64,000 nt of DNA from Acanthosepion pharaonis (taxonomy: Eukaryota; Mollusca; Cephalopoda; Sepiida; Sepiidae): contig CAHIKZ030000027.1 in NCBI GenBank assembly GCA_903632075.3, positions 1,876,501 through 1,940,500 of the forward strand. The letters are read 5' to 3'. The translations under genes were made by a program, and so were the position numbers. The notes under the pieces were generated by a model that saw nothing but the letters and a program-made list of their open reading frames with translations, was not told the origin of the DNA and did no database searches. Numbering within the stretch: position 1 is the first letter of the stretch; the number at the start of each line of letters is the position of its first letter. Below are positions 11,913 through 21,900 of the stretch, in pieces.

Positions 11913-14900
11913 GAAAAAATGCTAAATAAATTTAATTACTGAAAACTCATCTCACCGAAAGTAAATCAGTTTTTGTATTTTTCAGGCATTTTACGGTTGA
12001 GTTTGTAAAATGTCCAAAAATGAAATTTTACAGACTCAACTTCAGAACATGTTCAACAATATTTATTTCCTTAAAAGGAATATTTTAAAATATATATTAG
12101 CCAATAAGATAGAGATTAAAATCTAAATTTTAGAATTCTCTGGAGCCTACCTAATTATAAATAGAATTAATTTTTGTCCGTTAATCAGTTTTTTCAGTTA
12201 ACTTGACCAGGTTTGTTTGTTCGATCGTTTGTCACATGAACGCAACTGTAATTGTCACCATTAATTACTCACATCTTTCAGATATTTATTTCGAGTATTC
12301 AACATTATAGAATTATTTTTAGCGACAGAATTCCGCTGATTTGTTTACATGCTTCAGCAGAAACCTACTATCTTCTTTCATACAATCTGCAACTTGAAAT
12401 TATACACTCAATTCAGACAAGGTACATATACATCCGCACATATGCAACAGTAGCATCTAGTTCGTAAGATCTACAAGTAGAATTCATATACACTAGACCT
12501 GTCTCATAAAGCTACTAGACATGTCACATACATCTGTACACATATAAACACATTTATTGTTTAACCTATACTAACAATGTATTCAGTTGTACTGTTAAAA
12601 AAGGATACACAGAACATTTTGTGTAAAGTTGTTCACAAAGTATTTTTGTAATTTCATTTCTTTCAATTCGTGAGAAAAATGGTACTCCAATAAATAAAAA
12701 TTATTAAAATTTGTAGATCCGTGTTGAAGATTAAGTTAATTCTCCACGTATACACGCATATTTCGCTACATATATGTTTGTCTCAGTTGCTATACGGGTT
12801 TGTAAACAAAATATGTATTTGTGCGCATGGATGTGCGAACAGAAAAACTTAAGCATTATTATCTTACGATTTGAAGCGTACATAAATGCGAAAATTGTCA
12901 CAATTCCGAACATTCCTCCACTAAATATAAAGGCAATGTACAATTTCTTTCTGCCGACACGGTCCAATAAAATTACGCACAGTAGGAAGGCAGGTGCTTC
13001 TACTAGAGCAACAAAGAAGAAATTCAGGAAGATGTTTCCACTCAGATGTTCGGTGTTTAACACCAGTCCGTAATACACAAAAGTAACCGAACACCTGGAA
13101 ATATAGATTTACAAAGAGTTCAATAAATTTATCAAGCAGAAAAGGTGAAAGCATTGCATTTGAAATTGCTTTTGTTGCAGCAAAGTATTGTTAGTGCGCC
13201 CGACATGGAAAGATTTTTTTTTAATTATAGGAACAGAATCGCCAAATCTTTTAAGGTTTTATTTCAATAGCGAAAGAAGTCAACAAATGACAGATAACCA
13301 TTTATAGAAGATTCGATTAATTTTATATTATGCGTCACGGATAGGGCAGGAATTTTTAATTATAAAGATGGCACAGTATCTACGTAACTTGCAATCTTAT
13401 ATTACAACGTCAAATTTGGGGAATAGAACGTTGACATCGTGCAAACAGATCTTCTGAACGCGGGAGGCCTTAGAAGCTGGATTGTGAAGTTGTACCTTGA
13501 CTCGAACATCGATTGAATTTGCTGAAAATCATAAAAGAAAATCATGGATATTAAAGGGAAACGAATCTTTCCAAATTTTATCATAATTAGTTCATTCCCA
13601 ATTACTTACAAAGTATTTTCAAAGCATTATGTAATCTGGAAGAAGGCAACAATAAAAATTGATCTACTTACCATAAAAATAATCTAACGATTGCTAACCA
13701 TTAAATACAATTTGATCAACATTTTTCTTTTGAGACTTCAGTACCATAAAATTATAGAATTTAGCTGATAATGGTGTGCAAAACTTTTGAGCCATCTTGG
13801 TAATTTAATTACTTTTGTTAATGCTACCATAAAATCGTGGGTGATTAGCAGTATGCTTTTCTCAGTACATTTTACGATCTTTCAGTGACAGAAAACAAGT
13901 TACAGCTTACTGTATTATCGTTAATGCTGTACGGTAATGATAGAGCATGTTAAACATAATCATGTTGAAAAAGTCTACAGAAAAACACTGGACCACCAGC
14001 GAAGCATTCGACTTTCAGCACTTTTTTCTCACTTTAAAAAGGAATGTTTTTTGCAAAAAGTGATCTTTATCATTACAGACAGTACAAAAGGTCAAAATAA
14101 GCAGTTAATGATTAGTGTTACTGTCTTTTGCTCGAATATTTGTCTCAATTTGATGTGTCATCGTATGGGAAAAAAGTCCGTATTTTCTCATTAGAAATAT
14201 ATTAATAGCGGCAAATCTCCTTTCCTGATAAAAAAGCTCAATGGAAAAAGTCGGATTGCATCATTAAATGCCCTCCAATTCAGGTTAGTATTGTTTTACT
14301 ATCATTGTTCAGACCAAGAATTTTCTACGTTCACGATTAATGTTGCCACTCTCAATAAGGCTCCATGCTTTAAACGTATATTGACTCTTTGTTTTACTCC
14401 AGATATCAAGTAGAGCTAATATATACAACCCATGGCTAAAAATGCTGGAAAATGGTCAGTTCGTTTTATTGCTTCAGGAAGTGAATGACTTCTGCCATGC
14501 TTTGTCCTTACATTTCAGCAGATTGAAATGTCGTATTGTTCTCATATAAGAACAAGATCTGTTCAATCTTCATTTTCCCTCTTGATAGAATCAAAATTGT
14601 TTATACAATCTTGGGGAGAAAGACATTCTCCACTTCTTTCCTACAGATACAACGTCAAAAACCTACCGCAGCTTTGTCACTATCACTATGGCAAATGTTT
14701 AAATTAGCTCCATTCTTTAGTTCCACCAGTTCAGACCTTCACTTCCCTAACATGCTATGTTACTTCTAAGAAATCGAAACAACCCTTACTTCTTTCGTGT
14801 TCCGAAGTTAAGTAAAAAGTTCCACTAAGAGAGCTTTTCCCCAAGAACTGTTAATTTTTTTAAAAAGACTCCCGTGTGTGTACTTTCCTGAATGCTATGA

Positions 14901-17192
14901 TCTTAACCTCTTCAAATCAAAGGTGAATTGTTATTTGTCTTCCATATCCTAATCATTCTCATACACTCCCAAATCCTCTTTCATTCATATTTTATACCTT
15001 ATTCATCACAGAAAATTAAGCCTCTATCTTGACTATCTATCATGTATTGGGTGAATTTTAGTATAACAATACTTAATAAGTAGTCTTCACTTGTGGCTTT
15101 CTGTTAGAGTAAACTCAATTTAGTAAATGTGTATAATTTTCGCTAACTATAAATCTTATTAAATGTATGAAAATAAATGTATTATAATAATAAAAAATGT
15201 TTTATAAGCTTTATTTTTTATATATTCAACTAGAAAAGGAATAATAACCTTCCTGGCTTGTAATATAATCGCATTTATAAATAGAGAAGTGGTTATCCTT
15301 ACCAGTTGAACATCAGGATGAGGGTCGTTTTAAGAAGTTTTGGTATTGTGAATATTTTCCACAGCCTGACAGTTCGATCTTCGACTATCGATGTTTTTAT
15401 TTTTTCCGATTTGCAAGTGAAATTGCGCTTGTTGACTTTGGCGATTTTATTCAAAATAATTTCTGCTTCCTTTTCCTTATTCACTGTTAGTAGCCAACGT
15501 GGTGACTCGTGTATGGTACTAAAAAGATGAATAATATCAAAGTCAACTCTTAATATTTTCGTGGTTCTGATTGAAGATATGTTGGCGCTTACTGCCACTG
15601 AGTTGCTACTGATAACATGTGGTGTAGATTTATAATAATAATAATAATAATAAAAATAATAATGTGCCTGCTTATTGACATGGCAGTCACTGCAGACTGT
15701 AATATAACAAAAGAGATACACGAGGAGATCCATAATTCCAGTTGTAGTTGAAAACTTTGGTTTGATTGGAAAAGGATCCGATAGACTGATTGAAGAGAGC
15801 CAATAAGAAATATAAAAATTGTACTCAAAAGTACAACTCACATTTTACGGTTTTTTTTTCCTATGTAAAATGTGTTTTAGGGTTTTGTTTTTGCTTTTTG
15901 CCTTTACCAAACTGATCAGTCGAAAATGTCATGAATGCCATTTCTTACCTTAGATCTCTGATTGGGACCCGGAAGGAAATGAATATACAACATAAATCAA
16001 AGGAAATAAAATAATAATAACGTAAGTAGGCCATAGTGATAATTAACAAAAAACAAACATTAAATGCCGTCGAAAGACGAAACCACAATTTATATCAATG
16101 CAGCAAGTTGGTTCAAAAGGAATATAAAAGCTGGCATGACATAGTAAGAACAGCAATACATTGGGAATCGTGTAAGCGATTTGTGTTCGATTATCCAATC
16201 AAATGGAATAAGCACAGTGTTATAGGCACTTTGGGGGTGGGAAATTTACTATCGAGTTTTTTTTAATTTACTACAGAGTAGTGTAGTTTGATCTTCATTT
16301 CTAGCTGTGATTATTACTCAAAGTTAGAAAATAAAAATAGTAACAGATTTGAGATTTTGAAATCCAACCTGATCATCCTCTCCAAGAAAGAAGACTGGGT
16401 GTGTTGGTGTGAAAGAAAAGAAACTCTTCCAGAGAGAAAACATGATCGTCTCAGTACACAACAGAGTGAAGGTGAAAGAAATCAGAAAACTAGATATTTC
16501 ACTCGGCTCTACCTTTTATTCGAAATCTTTATAAATCATTTCCTTTTTTGGATTGGATTCACATAAAATATTTCATTAAATTGCCCATAATTCCAAATAG
16601 GCGGACTGTTCGGAATGAAAGAGAAAAAGCAAAGCGAAATACAATAATAGTAAATTATGATTTAAATCATACCAGATATACAGCAATCCAATTGGTATTG
16701 AAGGGAGAGAAGCCAGGAGAAGAATCAACTTCCAGTTTCGTCTGAAATACGCCAATAAGGTAATAATAAAAAATCCAAAGGTGAAATATATGTGAATAAT
16801 TATCCCTGCCTTAACCCTGTTTTTTATTGAAGAAATTTCAGCTCCTGTTGAATAAAAGAATAAATTAAAAGCATAAAAATAAACTGTTCGTTATTAGACA
16901 TTATTAAAAAAAATTGGAAACATTTGAAACAAGTTTGCAAAATATTTTCAGTTGCATTACCAATGTCAAAATATCGTGTGACAGTAACATAGAACATCTC
17001 GTAGGGCATTCGCTTCTTTAGTGAATTCAATTCTGAATGATTGTTCTAAAATTGGTGGTTTTAAAATAGGTTAAGCTTAGCTTGCTAAATATCTACTTTC
17101 AACTGCATTATTTTATCAAGCTGTAGATAAGAAGTACAGGAATCCTATTTAGATAGATATAAATAGCACCTCTATTTTCTAATAATCTTTCT

Positions 17193-17253
<61 letters not shown>

Positions 17254-18252
17254 CATAAGTATGTTATAACATCCCTACAAAAATAGCCATTTTGTTTCAA
17301 CATTCTGGTGTCTTGTTAAGTGATAATATTTATTGTAAAATAAAAAGTTTTAAAGACTTCAAAATCAACCACTACCCCCACTGGAGGAAATGTTTTTGCG
17401 TAATATGTAATGGCCAATCAAATTACAAGTGTATGATAATTCAAATTATGCGACAACGGATTAGATTATATAAGAACTCAGGATAACTAATTAATCTTCA
17501 ATTTATTATGTAATTAAAAAATAAAAGTTACGAACATTAAATTCTAAATATAACCATCAAGTTTAAAAACTTACAAAATTATTCAAAGAAAAAAAACGGA
17601 GAAAATATGCCTAAATTTTCATGTATTTTTCTTAGTAATATGTTAAGTTTTCCGTCTGAAGTAAGAGGTGCAATATATGTCTACAAAATTAGTTACATTG
17701 ACAGGGTTGTGATTAGAGATTTAGTGGAAGAGGAAGAAAGGTTTATTGGTGACATTGACAGGGTTGTGATTAGAGATTTAGTGGACGAGGAAGAAAGGTT
17801 TATTGGTGACATTGACAGGGTTGTGATTAGAGATTTAGTGGACGAGGAAGAAAGGTTTATTGGTGACATTTTACTCGTATTATACTCAACGTGGCTTACA
17901 GAAAATGGAATAGAACTGCAAAGTTTTATGCAACCTTCCAAAAAATAACTGATGGTGCGTAAAAATAATGTAAAGAATATTGTTCTGCTACAGTGAATTT
18001 GTAGAAATATGTCAACAAAAATAAACGAAGAAGGTTTTTAGCAAGAATCGAGAACAAAAAATACAGCGAAAAACAGAAAGCGACAAAGACTAAGAAATCA
18101 TATTATTTAACTACCTTTAAGCTACAGGAAACCTATCATAGATAAAACAAGATTCTTCAATATAAAAATCATGGCAGTAGACAAAAAATTCCTATCATCC
18201 TTAAGACAGAAAGTAATTACTAGTTGAAATTCATAAAAGGAATACGTTTCGG

Positions 18253-18328
<76 letters not shown>

Positions 18329-20759
18329 ATTATTAAAAAGAGAATACCAGGCTGACAAAGTAATGCTAGTATACAAATATACCAATTCCAATATGACAAT
18401 CATAATACTGAGGGATAGGCGTATACCAGGCACATGCATCACAGCCAATTATGCAAGATATGGTGACAGGTTTAAATATAAGCAGGCAGGTCCCATTTAG
18501 AAATACTTTCCAGTACGCTGAGATGGGTCAAATTGGAGGCGTTTCCAATATTTCGATGTGGTTCTCAAGATGTCTTGAGCACTTTATCTATCAAACCTAA
18601 AAATTAAATCAGCGCACCTCTATCGAAAAAATAACATTTTTAATATTTATTTATCCGATGTTGCATATCTCAAAATTCTTGACAGAATCACAAAAAGAAT
18701 CTGTAACGTTATCGCCCCTCACCTGAAATCTCGGCTTCACTTATTTTCTCACTGCTGAAACGTGACATCACTGTGTCTTTTCCGTAAATTTTTCTAATGA
18801 AGTAATTAGTAAATCGACCTCATGAATTAAACGGTAGTACTAGATTGGCAATTAGGCCTCATAATTTTACTGTTGGAATAACTAGATATAACCGTAAATT
18901 ATATTCTAATAGTTTATTCTCTCGCACGTCTCGCCTTTAGAAATCCCCCTGTTCTTGTTCTCCTGTCAATTACGATCTTCAAAAATTTAAATTCAGCATT
19001 GTCATTTCTACTTTTATGATCCTATCTACTCCATAACATTTTCTCATTTTCTTTCACTTTCAGTAACACTTGCGTTTTAGTGGCTTTATATCCTTGTTTG
19101 GACTGAAATGATTAAACTAAAAAAAATAAATATTAACAGCAGATTTCTTCATAAAATATAAATAATTCGAGCATTAATTGTTAGTTGATAGATGCAAATC
19201 AATAACGATATCCCATGCTTTCTATAACGGCAGAGTTATAGAATTAAATATTTCGAAGCATGGTATTTTATTTTATTATTTTCTACTTGAATTAAAAGCC
19301 ATCATCAAAACACTCATTTCATCACTGAAACATTTGGTATCTGCAAACAGTAGCTGTTATCTCACTTTCCAATGCTGATGGGAGCTTCTTTCCTAACCTT
19401 TTGTTTGAAGTTGTGTGGAACTAAACATCTTGATTATGTCAATATTTCCTCTTTAATTACATGTACTATTTTTCTAATTGCTATTGCTAAGTTATGTGTT
19501 TTCTGTTTTCTAGTACAGTTATTTGTCTGTGAGTATGTAGCACCACTTCATAATATTAAAAAAATGACCTATAAGTTTTATTAGCTCAAAACATATTTAA
19601 TAATATAGGTTTTATAGTTAATAATTGATGTGGGGCCAAAGTTGGGACCACAGAAGTAAAATACGGAACACGGATTAGATGTAAGAAAGATATATTAACA
19701 ACAAGTTACAGAGATAGTGTAAGCAGAGCTTACTATATCACTCTCTATCACTCAATGTGACTCTCTCGAGTGTTAAGTCGCCTACTTAATATAGGCCTGG
19801 AAGAGTCTACTGTGTAGGTAGTTTCCGGTCTCACAATAATAATATAGTTTTGTGTAGTTAATAATATAGTTTTAAGGCAAATGCGTGCGTTATGTAACAG
19901 TTATATGAGTATGTATATAACAACAGTCCAGCACTCTTTTCTTTGTTTCTAACGAAATTTTTCCGTTTTCTTATCACCTTGCTTAGCTTTTAGAATGATT
20001 CTTTGGCTAGTTCAATGCGTGGGATTCAATTGGGAAGGTATACATCCATCTCTTCTCTTTATCTTATATGAGTTAAATAGCAGAGCAGACTTGGCTCTCG
20101 TCTTGTTTGGTAGCCAGTCTAAAAGAAGGACAACTAAATTAAAAGCCGGTTGGGTGTTAAGTTGATAAATTCTCCTCGTAAACCAAGGAGATAGAGCAGG
20201 AAATGATAGATTGATTGGCAATATAAGAAAAATTGCGATGGGTAGATTCGAATAAACGCCAACGATATTTTCTTTGTTCTTAGCCTGGTTGAATCCTGAA
20301 AAGTCAACTTCATGCCCAGTGTAACATCCATACTACAACTGACCTTCCTTTATGTCCTCTGTGGACACGCTAGGGCAAAAAGAACTGAATGTACGCAATA
20401 CAGAATGTCCATGAAGCCTAATTTATATTTAATAAACACATGTTTTTCTTAAATGGTGACGTTATTCTTGTTTTAGAAAAAACACTGAATAAACGAGCAA
20501 GCCTAAAAGAACTTATTGGATAATGTGATAATGAAAAATTGCCACGAGAAGTTTTACACAAGATTAACGTTAGAAATGAAAAATTAAAATAGAAAGAAAA
20601 TGAAAAATTACATTACCTGTGTTTTATTTCAGGAGCAGTAAAAACCATACTGCCGACCTGTAATCCATCCAAAATCGAAGCAAAATATATTAAATTAAGA
20701 ACAATTATTTGATAACGTCCACATCCACCAACGGTTCTTATCACATCTTCGTATTTCAT
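4543..20759 (-). CDS. SLC22-type organic-ion transporter, gene 1 (multi-exon)
   Basis: Plasma-membrane major-facilitator transporter of the SLC22 (organic cation/anion/carnitine) family. Seven coding exons are seen, 5' to 3' on the minus strand: 20759-20617 (start, TM1), 16844-16673 (TM5-6), 15518-15303 (cytoplasmic loop with SPRWL), 13094-12868 (TM7-8, DRVGRK), 7715-7537 (TM9-11, [13 protein letters not shown]) and 4710-4543 (TM12, FLPET, stop), with the TM2-4 part missing from this list. All listed junctions have AG acceptors and GT donors, and reading phase is kept from TM5 to the stop. The ECL1 and TM2-4 exons expected between 16.9 and 20.6 kb were not recognised, so the gene may be incomplete or these exons may be too diverged. 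It is a tandem paralogue of the gene at 40516-58537. Substrate cannot be told from sequence. Confidence 0.85.
4840..5165 (-). mobile_element. LINE C-terminal fragment with AAT-tailed 3' end
   Basis: Minus-strand translation of about 5145-4930 gives pieces of a reverse-transcriptase C-terminal region ([43 protein letters not shown], LRRxLSM-like end), followed near 4880-4900 by the 3' UTR box CACTGATCAGTGGAAAATG seen at 21960-22000. The same protein block occurs at 22120-22560. It is broken by stops and a frameshift. It lies in the last intron of SLC22 gene 1. Confidence 0.7.
5257..6342 (-). mobile_element. mariner transposon, internally deleted
   Basis: Flanked by TA (5255-5256 and 6343-6344) and by terminal inverted repeats beginning TCAGGTCATCCCATAAGTTCT on both ends. 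The minus-strand transposase starts at 6157 ([19 protein letters not shown]) with an HTH region ([31 protein letters not shown]) and reaches the first catalytic Asp ([12 protein letters not shown]). The second Asp (FHQDNARPN, about 5590-5610) and third ([10 protein letters not shown]) are present, but a frameshift separates them. Compared with usual mariners, segments between the HTH and the first Asp and between the first and second Asp are missing. It cannot encode a working enzyme. It lies in the last intron of SLC22 gene 1. Confidence 0.93.
5333..6157 (-). pseudogene. mariner transposase pseudogene
   Basis: This is the coding part of the mariner above. The frame 6157-5636 carries the N-terminal HTH domain and the first part of the DDD catalytic domain. 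The frame 5602-5333 carries [20 protein letters not shown] and ends ...[14 protein letters not shown], the usual mariner C-terminus. The join near 5610-5590 shifts frame. The spacing between aspartates cannot be restored from this copy because of the deletions. Confidence 0.9.
7537..7715 (-). CDS. SLC22 gene 1, TM9-11 exon
   Basis: A 179-nt exon after a TTCTAATTCAG acceptor, split codon phase 1 at its start. It encodes [15 protein letters not shown], then [20 protein letters not shown], the highly conserved SLC22 signature between TM10 and TM11, and [11 protein letters not shown]. The donor is either GATG|GTAGTA at 7537 or the better-looking GTAGTAAGT three bases on. The paralogue (46174-46355) supports 7537. 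Confidence 0.9.
8137..8411. mobile_element. Possible hAT-type non-autonomous element
   Basis: One end, read inward on the minus strand from 8411, is CAGGGGTTCTCAAACCTTTT, a very typical hAT terminal repeat. The 8-bp sequence ATTTAGAC is present directly outside both ends (8129-8136 and 8412-8419), as expected for hAT target duplication. The other end matches the terminal repeat only poorly. About 275 bp, no coding capacity, in an intron of SLC22 gene 1. Confidence 0.55.
8492..8576. repeat. (TA)n microsatellite
   Basis: About 85 bp of TA dinucleotides. It abuts the small inverted structure at 8590-8705. Confidence 0.95.
8590..8705 (-). repeat. Hairpin unit with CGAAAC box next to (TA)n
   Basis: AGAGGAAAGTATACTTAG at 8590-8607 is answered by CTGATAAGTATAG and TTTTTCCTCT at about 8681-8707, giving a near-perfect long stem around a core of about 70 nt. 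On the minus strand the core has GACGAAACCCGUC, resembling the 3' half of a hammerhead core, but no CUGANGA box in the right place. It is therefore annotated only as a structured repeat. Confidence 0.5.
8830..9340 (-). mobile_element. Penelope-like element remnant, GIY-YIG end (copy 2)
   Basis: Minus-strand reading of about 9320-9110 gives a decayed GIY-YIG endonuclease tail: an IGE box, then [36 protein letters not shown] and [10 protein letters not shown]. This order (YIGE-T-R-xLxxRIYEH...NALxxHRNxxxHxFDFxNAxxI) is that of Penelope-like elements. About 8835-8850 ends in AACGCGTTACACAG, like copy 3 at 44.8 kb. Several stops and frameshifts. It lies in an intron of SLC22 gene 1. Confidence 0.7.
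9341..10295. other. No gene recognised; probable further Penelope-like debris
   Basis: The part up to about 9620 shares short blocks with the corresponding flank of copy 3 (for example AAAAGTATTTTCAATGTATT at 9550 and 45630), so the Penelope-like remnant probably extends this far. The remainder holds an imperfect inverted repeat around 10085-10160 (CCGTTCT...AGAACGG) and nothing else I can name. Confidence 0.45.
10300..11270 (-). repeat. 81-bp minisatellite, about 11-12 units
   Basis: Anchors with the form CATGCTGACATC fall at 10355, 10436, 10517, 10598, 10679 and 10760, exactly 81 bp apart, and again at 11084, 11165 and 11246. One unit between is shortened to 56 bp and the 10870-11040 part is degraded. 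On the minus strand a 27-residue unit is read, of the type [13 protein letters not shown] followed by [12 protein letters not shown]. Stops interrupt some units, and the frame runs out of the repeat into about 30 further open codons near 10300-10200. It lies within an intron of SLC22 gene 1. Confidence 0.9.
11822..11910. repeat. (AC)n-(AT)n compound microsatellite
   Basis: About 50 bp of AC dinucleotides passing directly into about 35 bp of AT dinucleotides. Confidence 0.95.
12868..13094 (-). CDS. SLC22 gene 1, TM7-8 exon
   Basis: A 227-nt exon after TATTTCCAG, ending at the GTAAGATA donor. It encodes [18 protein letters not shown], a transmembrane helix, [14 protein letters not shown] (the MFS DRxGRK loop between TM8 and TM9 in SLC22) and a further hydrophobic helix ending MYAS. 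The paralogue exon at 47204-47430 has the same 227-nt length and phases but has Asn in place of the Asp of DRVGR. Confidence 0.92.
13095..14779. other. Intron sequence, nothing named
   Basis: Intron of SLC22 gene 1 between the TM7-8 and loop exons. No exon, RNA or clear element could be supported here. The stretch 14470-14780 may be an upstream part of the LINE end described next, but only scattered similarity is visible. Confidence 0.5.
14780..15020 (+). mobile_element. LINE 3'-end fragment
   Basis: Plus-strand reading contains SPRTVNF followed by a frame change and [20 protein letters not shown], matching the stereotyped end of CR1/Jockey-type ORF2 proteins (xFxRTxxLWNxLPxxCFPxSYDLxxFKxxVNxYLS). 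The rest of the element is not recognisable. Intron of SLC22 gene 1. Confidence 0.6.
15303..15518 (-). CDS. SLC22 gene 1, TM6-7 cytoplasmic loop exon
   Basis: A 216-nt exon between an AG|TACCAT acceptor and a GT donor (AACTG|GTAAGG). It encodes [26 protein letters not shown] and the cytoplasmic loop to [10 protein letters not shown] at the start of TM7. The family's PESPRWL motif here reads HESPRWL, a Pro to His change; the paralogue keeps PESPRWL. Split codons at both ends fit the neighbours exactly. Confidence 0.92.
15634..15661. repeat. (AAT)n microsatellite
   Basis: Short run of AAT repeats just upstream of the initiator-proximal side of the loop exon. Confidence 0.85.
15860..16020 (+). 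mobile_element. 3' UTR and tail of the AAT-tailed LINE family
   Basis: Contains ACTGATCAGTCGAAAATGTC, then CCATTTCTTACCTTAGATCT, TGATTGGGACCCGGAAGGAA and ends in an AATAATAATAA tail. The same ordered boxes occur in the reverse orientation at 21905-22000, where the tail is a long (ATT)n run. Non-coding. Intron of SLC22 gene 1. Confidence 0.7.
16673..16844 (-). CDS. SLC22 gene 1, TM5-6 exon
   Basis: A 172-nt exon after TTTATTCAACAG. It encodes [23 protein letters not shown]5 ([14 protein letters not shown]), [19 protein letters not shown] (TM6) and LLYI, with a split Cys codon joining the SPRWL exon. The paralogue exon (52670-52841) is the same length and about two-thirds identical by eye. Confidence 0.92.
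17196..17247. repeat. (AT)n microsatellite
   Basis: About 50 bp of AT dinucleotides followed by a short palindrome, TTATAACATAAGTATGTTATAA. Confidence 0.95.
17697..17867 (+). repeat. 57-bp minisatellite, three units
   Basis: Three head-to-tail units of exactly 57 bp, nearly identical (one G/C-type change in the first). The unit is 19 codons and stays open in one plus-strand frame ([19 protein letters not shown]) and in a minus-strand frame. The surrounding 113-codon ORF (17607-17948) has no recognisable domain, and the openness probably follows from the repeat length, not from a gene. Confidence 0.9.
18241..18332. repeat. (AT)n microsatellite with half a hammerhead-type core at its edge
   Basis: About 75 bp of AT/TTA repeats. 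On the minus strand the sequence leaving the repeat is TGCCGAAACGTATTCC, the GAAAC side of the same kind of box seen at 35.4 and 59-63 kb; the CUGANGA side is replaced by the AT run. Not functional as it stands. Confidence 0.6.
18830..19110 (+). mobile_element. LINE 3'-end fragment, family with copies at 29.6 and 31.6 kb
   Basis: Shares ACTAGATTGGCAA, a TCATxATTTTAC box, TCTCGCAC and the AAAATTTAAAT, GTCTTAGTGG-like end with 29610-29930 and 31590-31890. Translated, the better copies read TRLATRSHHFTVE, FYANSFFFRTSRL and FPxNFDFxKFKC, the ORF2 C-terminus of a CR1/Jockey-type LINE. This copy is heavily decayed. Confidence 0.65.
19629..19835. mobile_element. Possible solo LTR, unclassified
   Basis: A 207-bp block of higher complexity than its AT-rich flanks, starting TGTGGGGCCAAAG and ending GGTCTCACA, so with TG...CA ends. 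It contains CTCTCTATCACTC and a TTAATATAGG box. The flanking five bases (ATTGA and ATAAT) do not match, so no target duplication supports it. Confidence 0.25.
20012..20340 (-). other. Unclassified ORF-like segment
   Basis: Two overlapping minus-strand frames here (20331-20134 and 20221-20012) give [20 protein letters not shown] and [20 protein letters not shown]. Amino-acid composition is protein-like and the context is repetitive, so a retroelement remnant is possible, but I do not recognise a domain. It lies in the first recognised intron of SLC22 gene 1. Confidence 0.25.
20617..20759 (-). CDS. SLC22 gene 1, initiator exon (TM1)
   Basis: Starts at ATG on 20759 and runs 143 nt to a CACAG|GTAATG donor. 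It encodes [17 protein letters not shown], the SLC22 N-terminal box (xFEDxLxxxGxxGRYQ), a TM1 helix with [10 protein letters not shown], and TAPEIKHR, the start of the extracellular loop, where the family usually continues with a Cys. The ending split codon (phase 2) is the phase the paralogue's TM2-4 exon expects at its 5' side. Confidence 0.88.
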
Positions 20760-21840
20760 AATTGCTTTTATTTTTCTCTGTTTATCTTAATACAAATACC
20801 CAAAATATTTGTCGTATCAGCAGTAAATATATCACAAAAGAAATAAGAAAATATGCTAGTTGTTTATAAGCTTCTCTTGTAATGAGTTAAAAGCGTCCGA
20901 TTTCACTGCATGAATGTGTACGCGTTTACACTTTCTTTGATCAAGTACTAGCTGCTTTTAATTCACGTAAGATATGTCAGGCGATGAGGTCAACTGACGT
21001 CAAACAATGTGTTTGTACCGATGAATTTATACCACTACTATTACTACTAATATTTTAATAATAGTTTATAAATATATTAATTATAATTGATATTATTATA
21101 TTTTATATATTGATTTTGTTACAATTATAATTAATGTTATCGGGAATATGCACCATATTATTTTGATTACTAATATTAGAAATACTATTTTATATATTTA
21201 TTATAATTAATCATTAATTAATTATTGTTAATTCTACTTCGAATTATTTCTTTTCTTTGGTTACTGTTGCAAATAATAATGGTTATTAGAGATAATAATT
21301 ATTAATAATTTTTATGTCTCTTTCATATTCTACAATATTTCCAGTTCTCTCACTAAGTTTACTTTATTTAATTTCACCCCGTTGTCTGAGAAAACTTTTC
21401 CTTTATACAGTCTCTACTAAATTGAATTTCGAAGTCCCCAAAAATTGTATCTTTTCTATTTTATGGAGCAGCTTTCCTTTTGTGGTTTAACTATTTGTAA
21501 AGTTAGCGAAGAATTACACACACAAACACACACACACACACACAAAAAAAAAACACTTAGTCTTGTGTTGAAAATTATTTTCGTGTTATTAAATTCGTTT
21601 GCACGCTGAAAATTTATTAATTTTAAAGAAAACAGAATAAAGAAAATGTGAAAAAATATTGACATTATTTGACTTAATTACGAGCGGTCATAGGGATTTA
21701 CTAATCGTAACTTATATGTGACACAAAGTCGAAAGTATGGAGTTGCCAATTTAAACCGAAATCACTAATCAGATGGAATTGATCTAGAGAGACATGTTTG
21801 CGCAAATCGATGTGTCAATTTAGTCAGTTATAACTGCGTT
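20760..21840. other. 5' flank of SLC22 gene 1, very AT-rich
   Basis: Upstream DNA of gene 1. I see long TA/TTA-rich stretches (21040-21310), a (CA)n run at 21520-21543 and no clear TATA box, CpG cluster or upstream exon. A non-coding first exon could be hidden here. Confidence 0.5.
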
Positions 21841-21844
21841 AATT

Positions 21845-21900
<56 letters not shown>

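Noticed and set aside
12774..13073. 99-codon plus-strand ORF
   Set aside because: Antisense of the SLC22 TM7-8 exon.
16824..17030. Minus-strand ORF ending [12 protein letters not shown] with a GT donor of the right phase, as a candidate for the missing TM2-4 exon of SLC22 gene 1
   Set aside because: Only the last few residues resemble the gene 2 exon; there is no FGRK box, no hydrophobic TM3 and no acceptor at the right distance.
19629..19835. Confident solo LTR call
   Set aside because: TG...CA ends are present, but the target duplications do not match and no second copy was seen, so it was kept only at low confidence.
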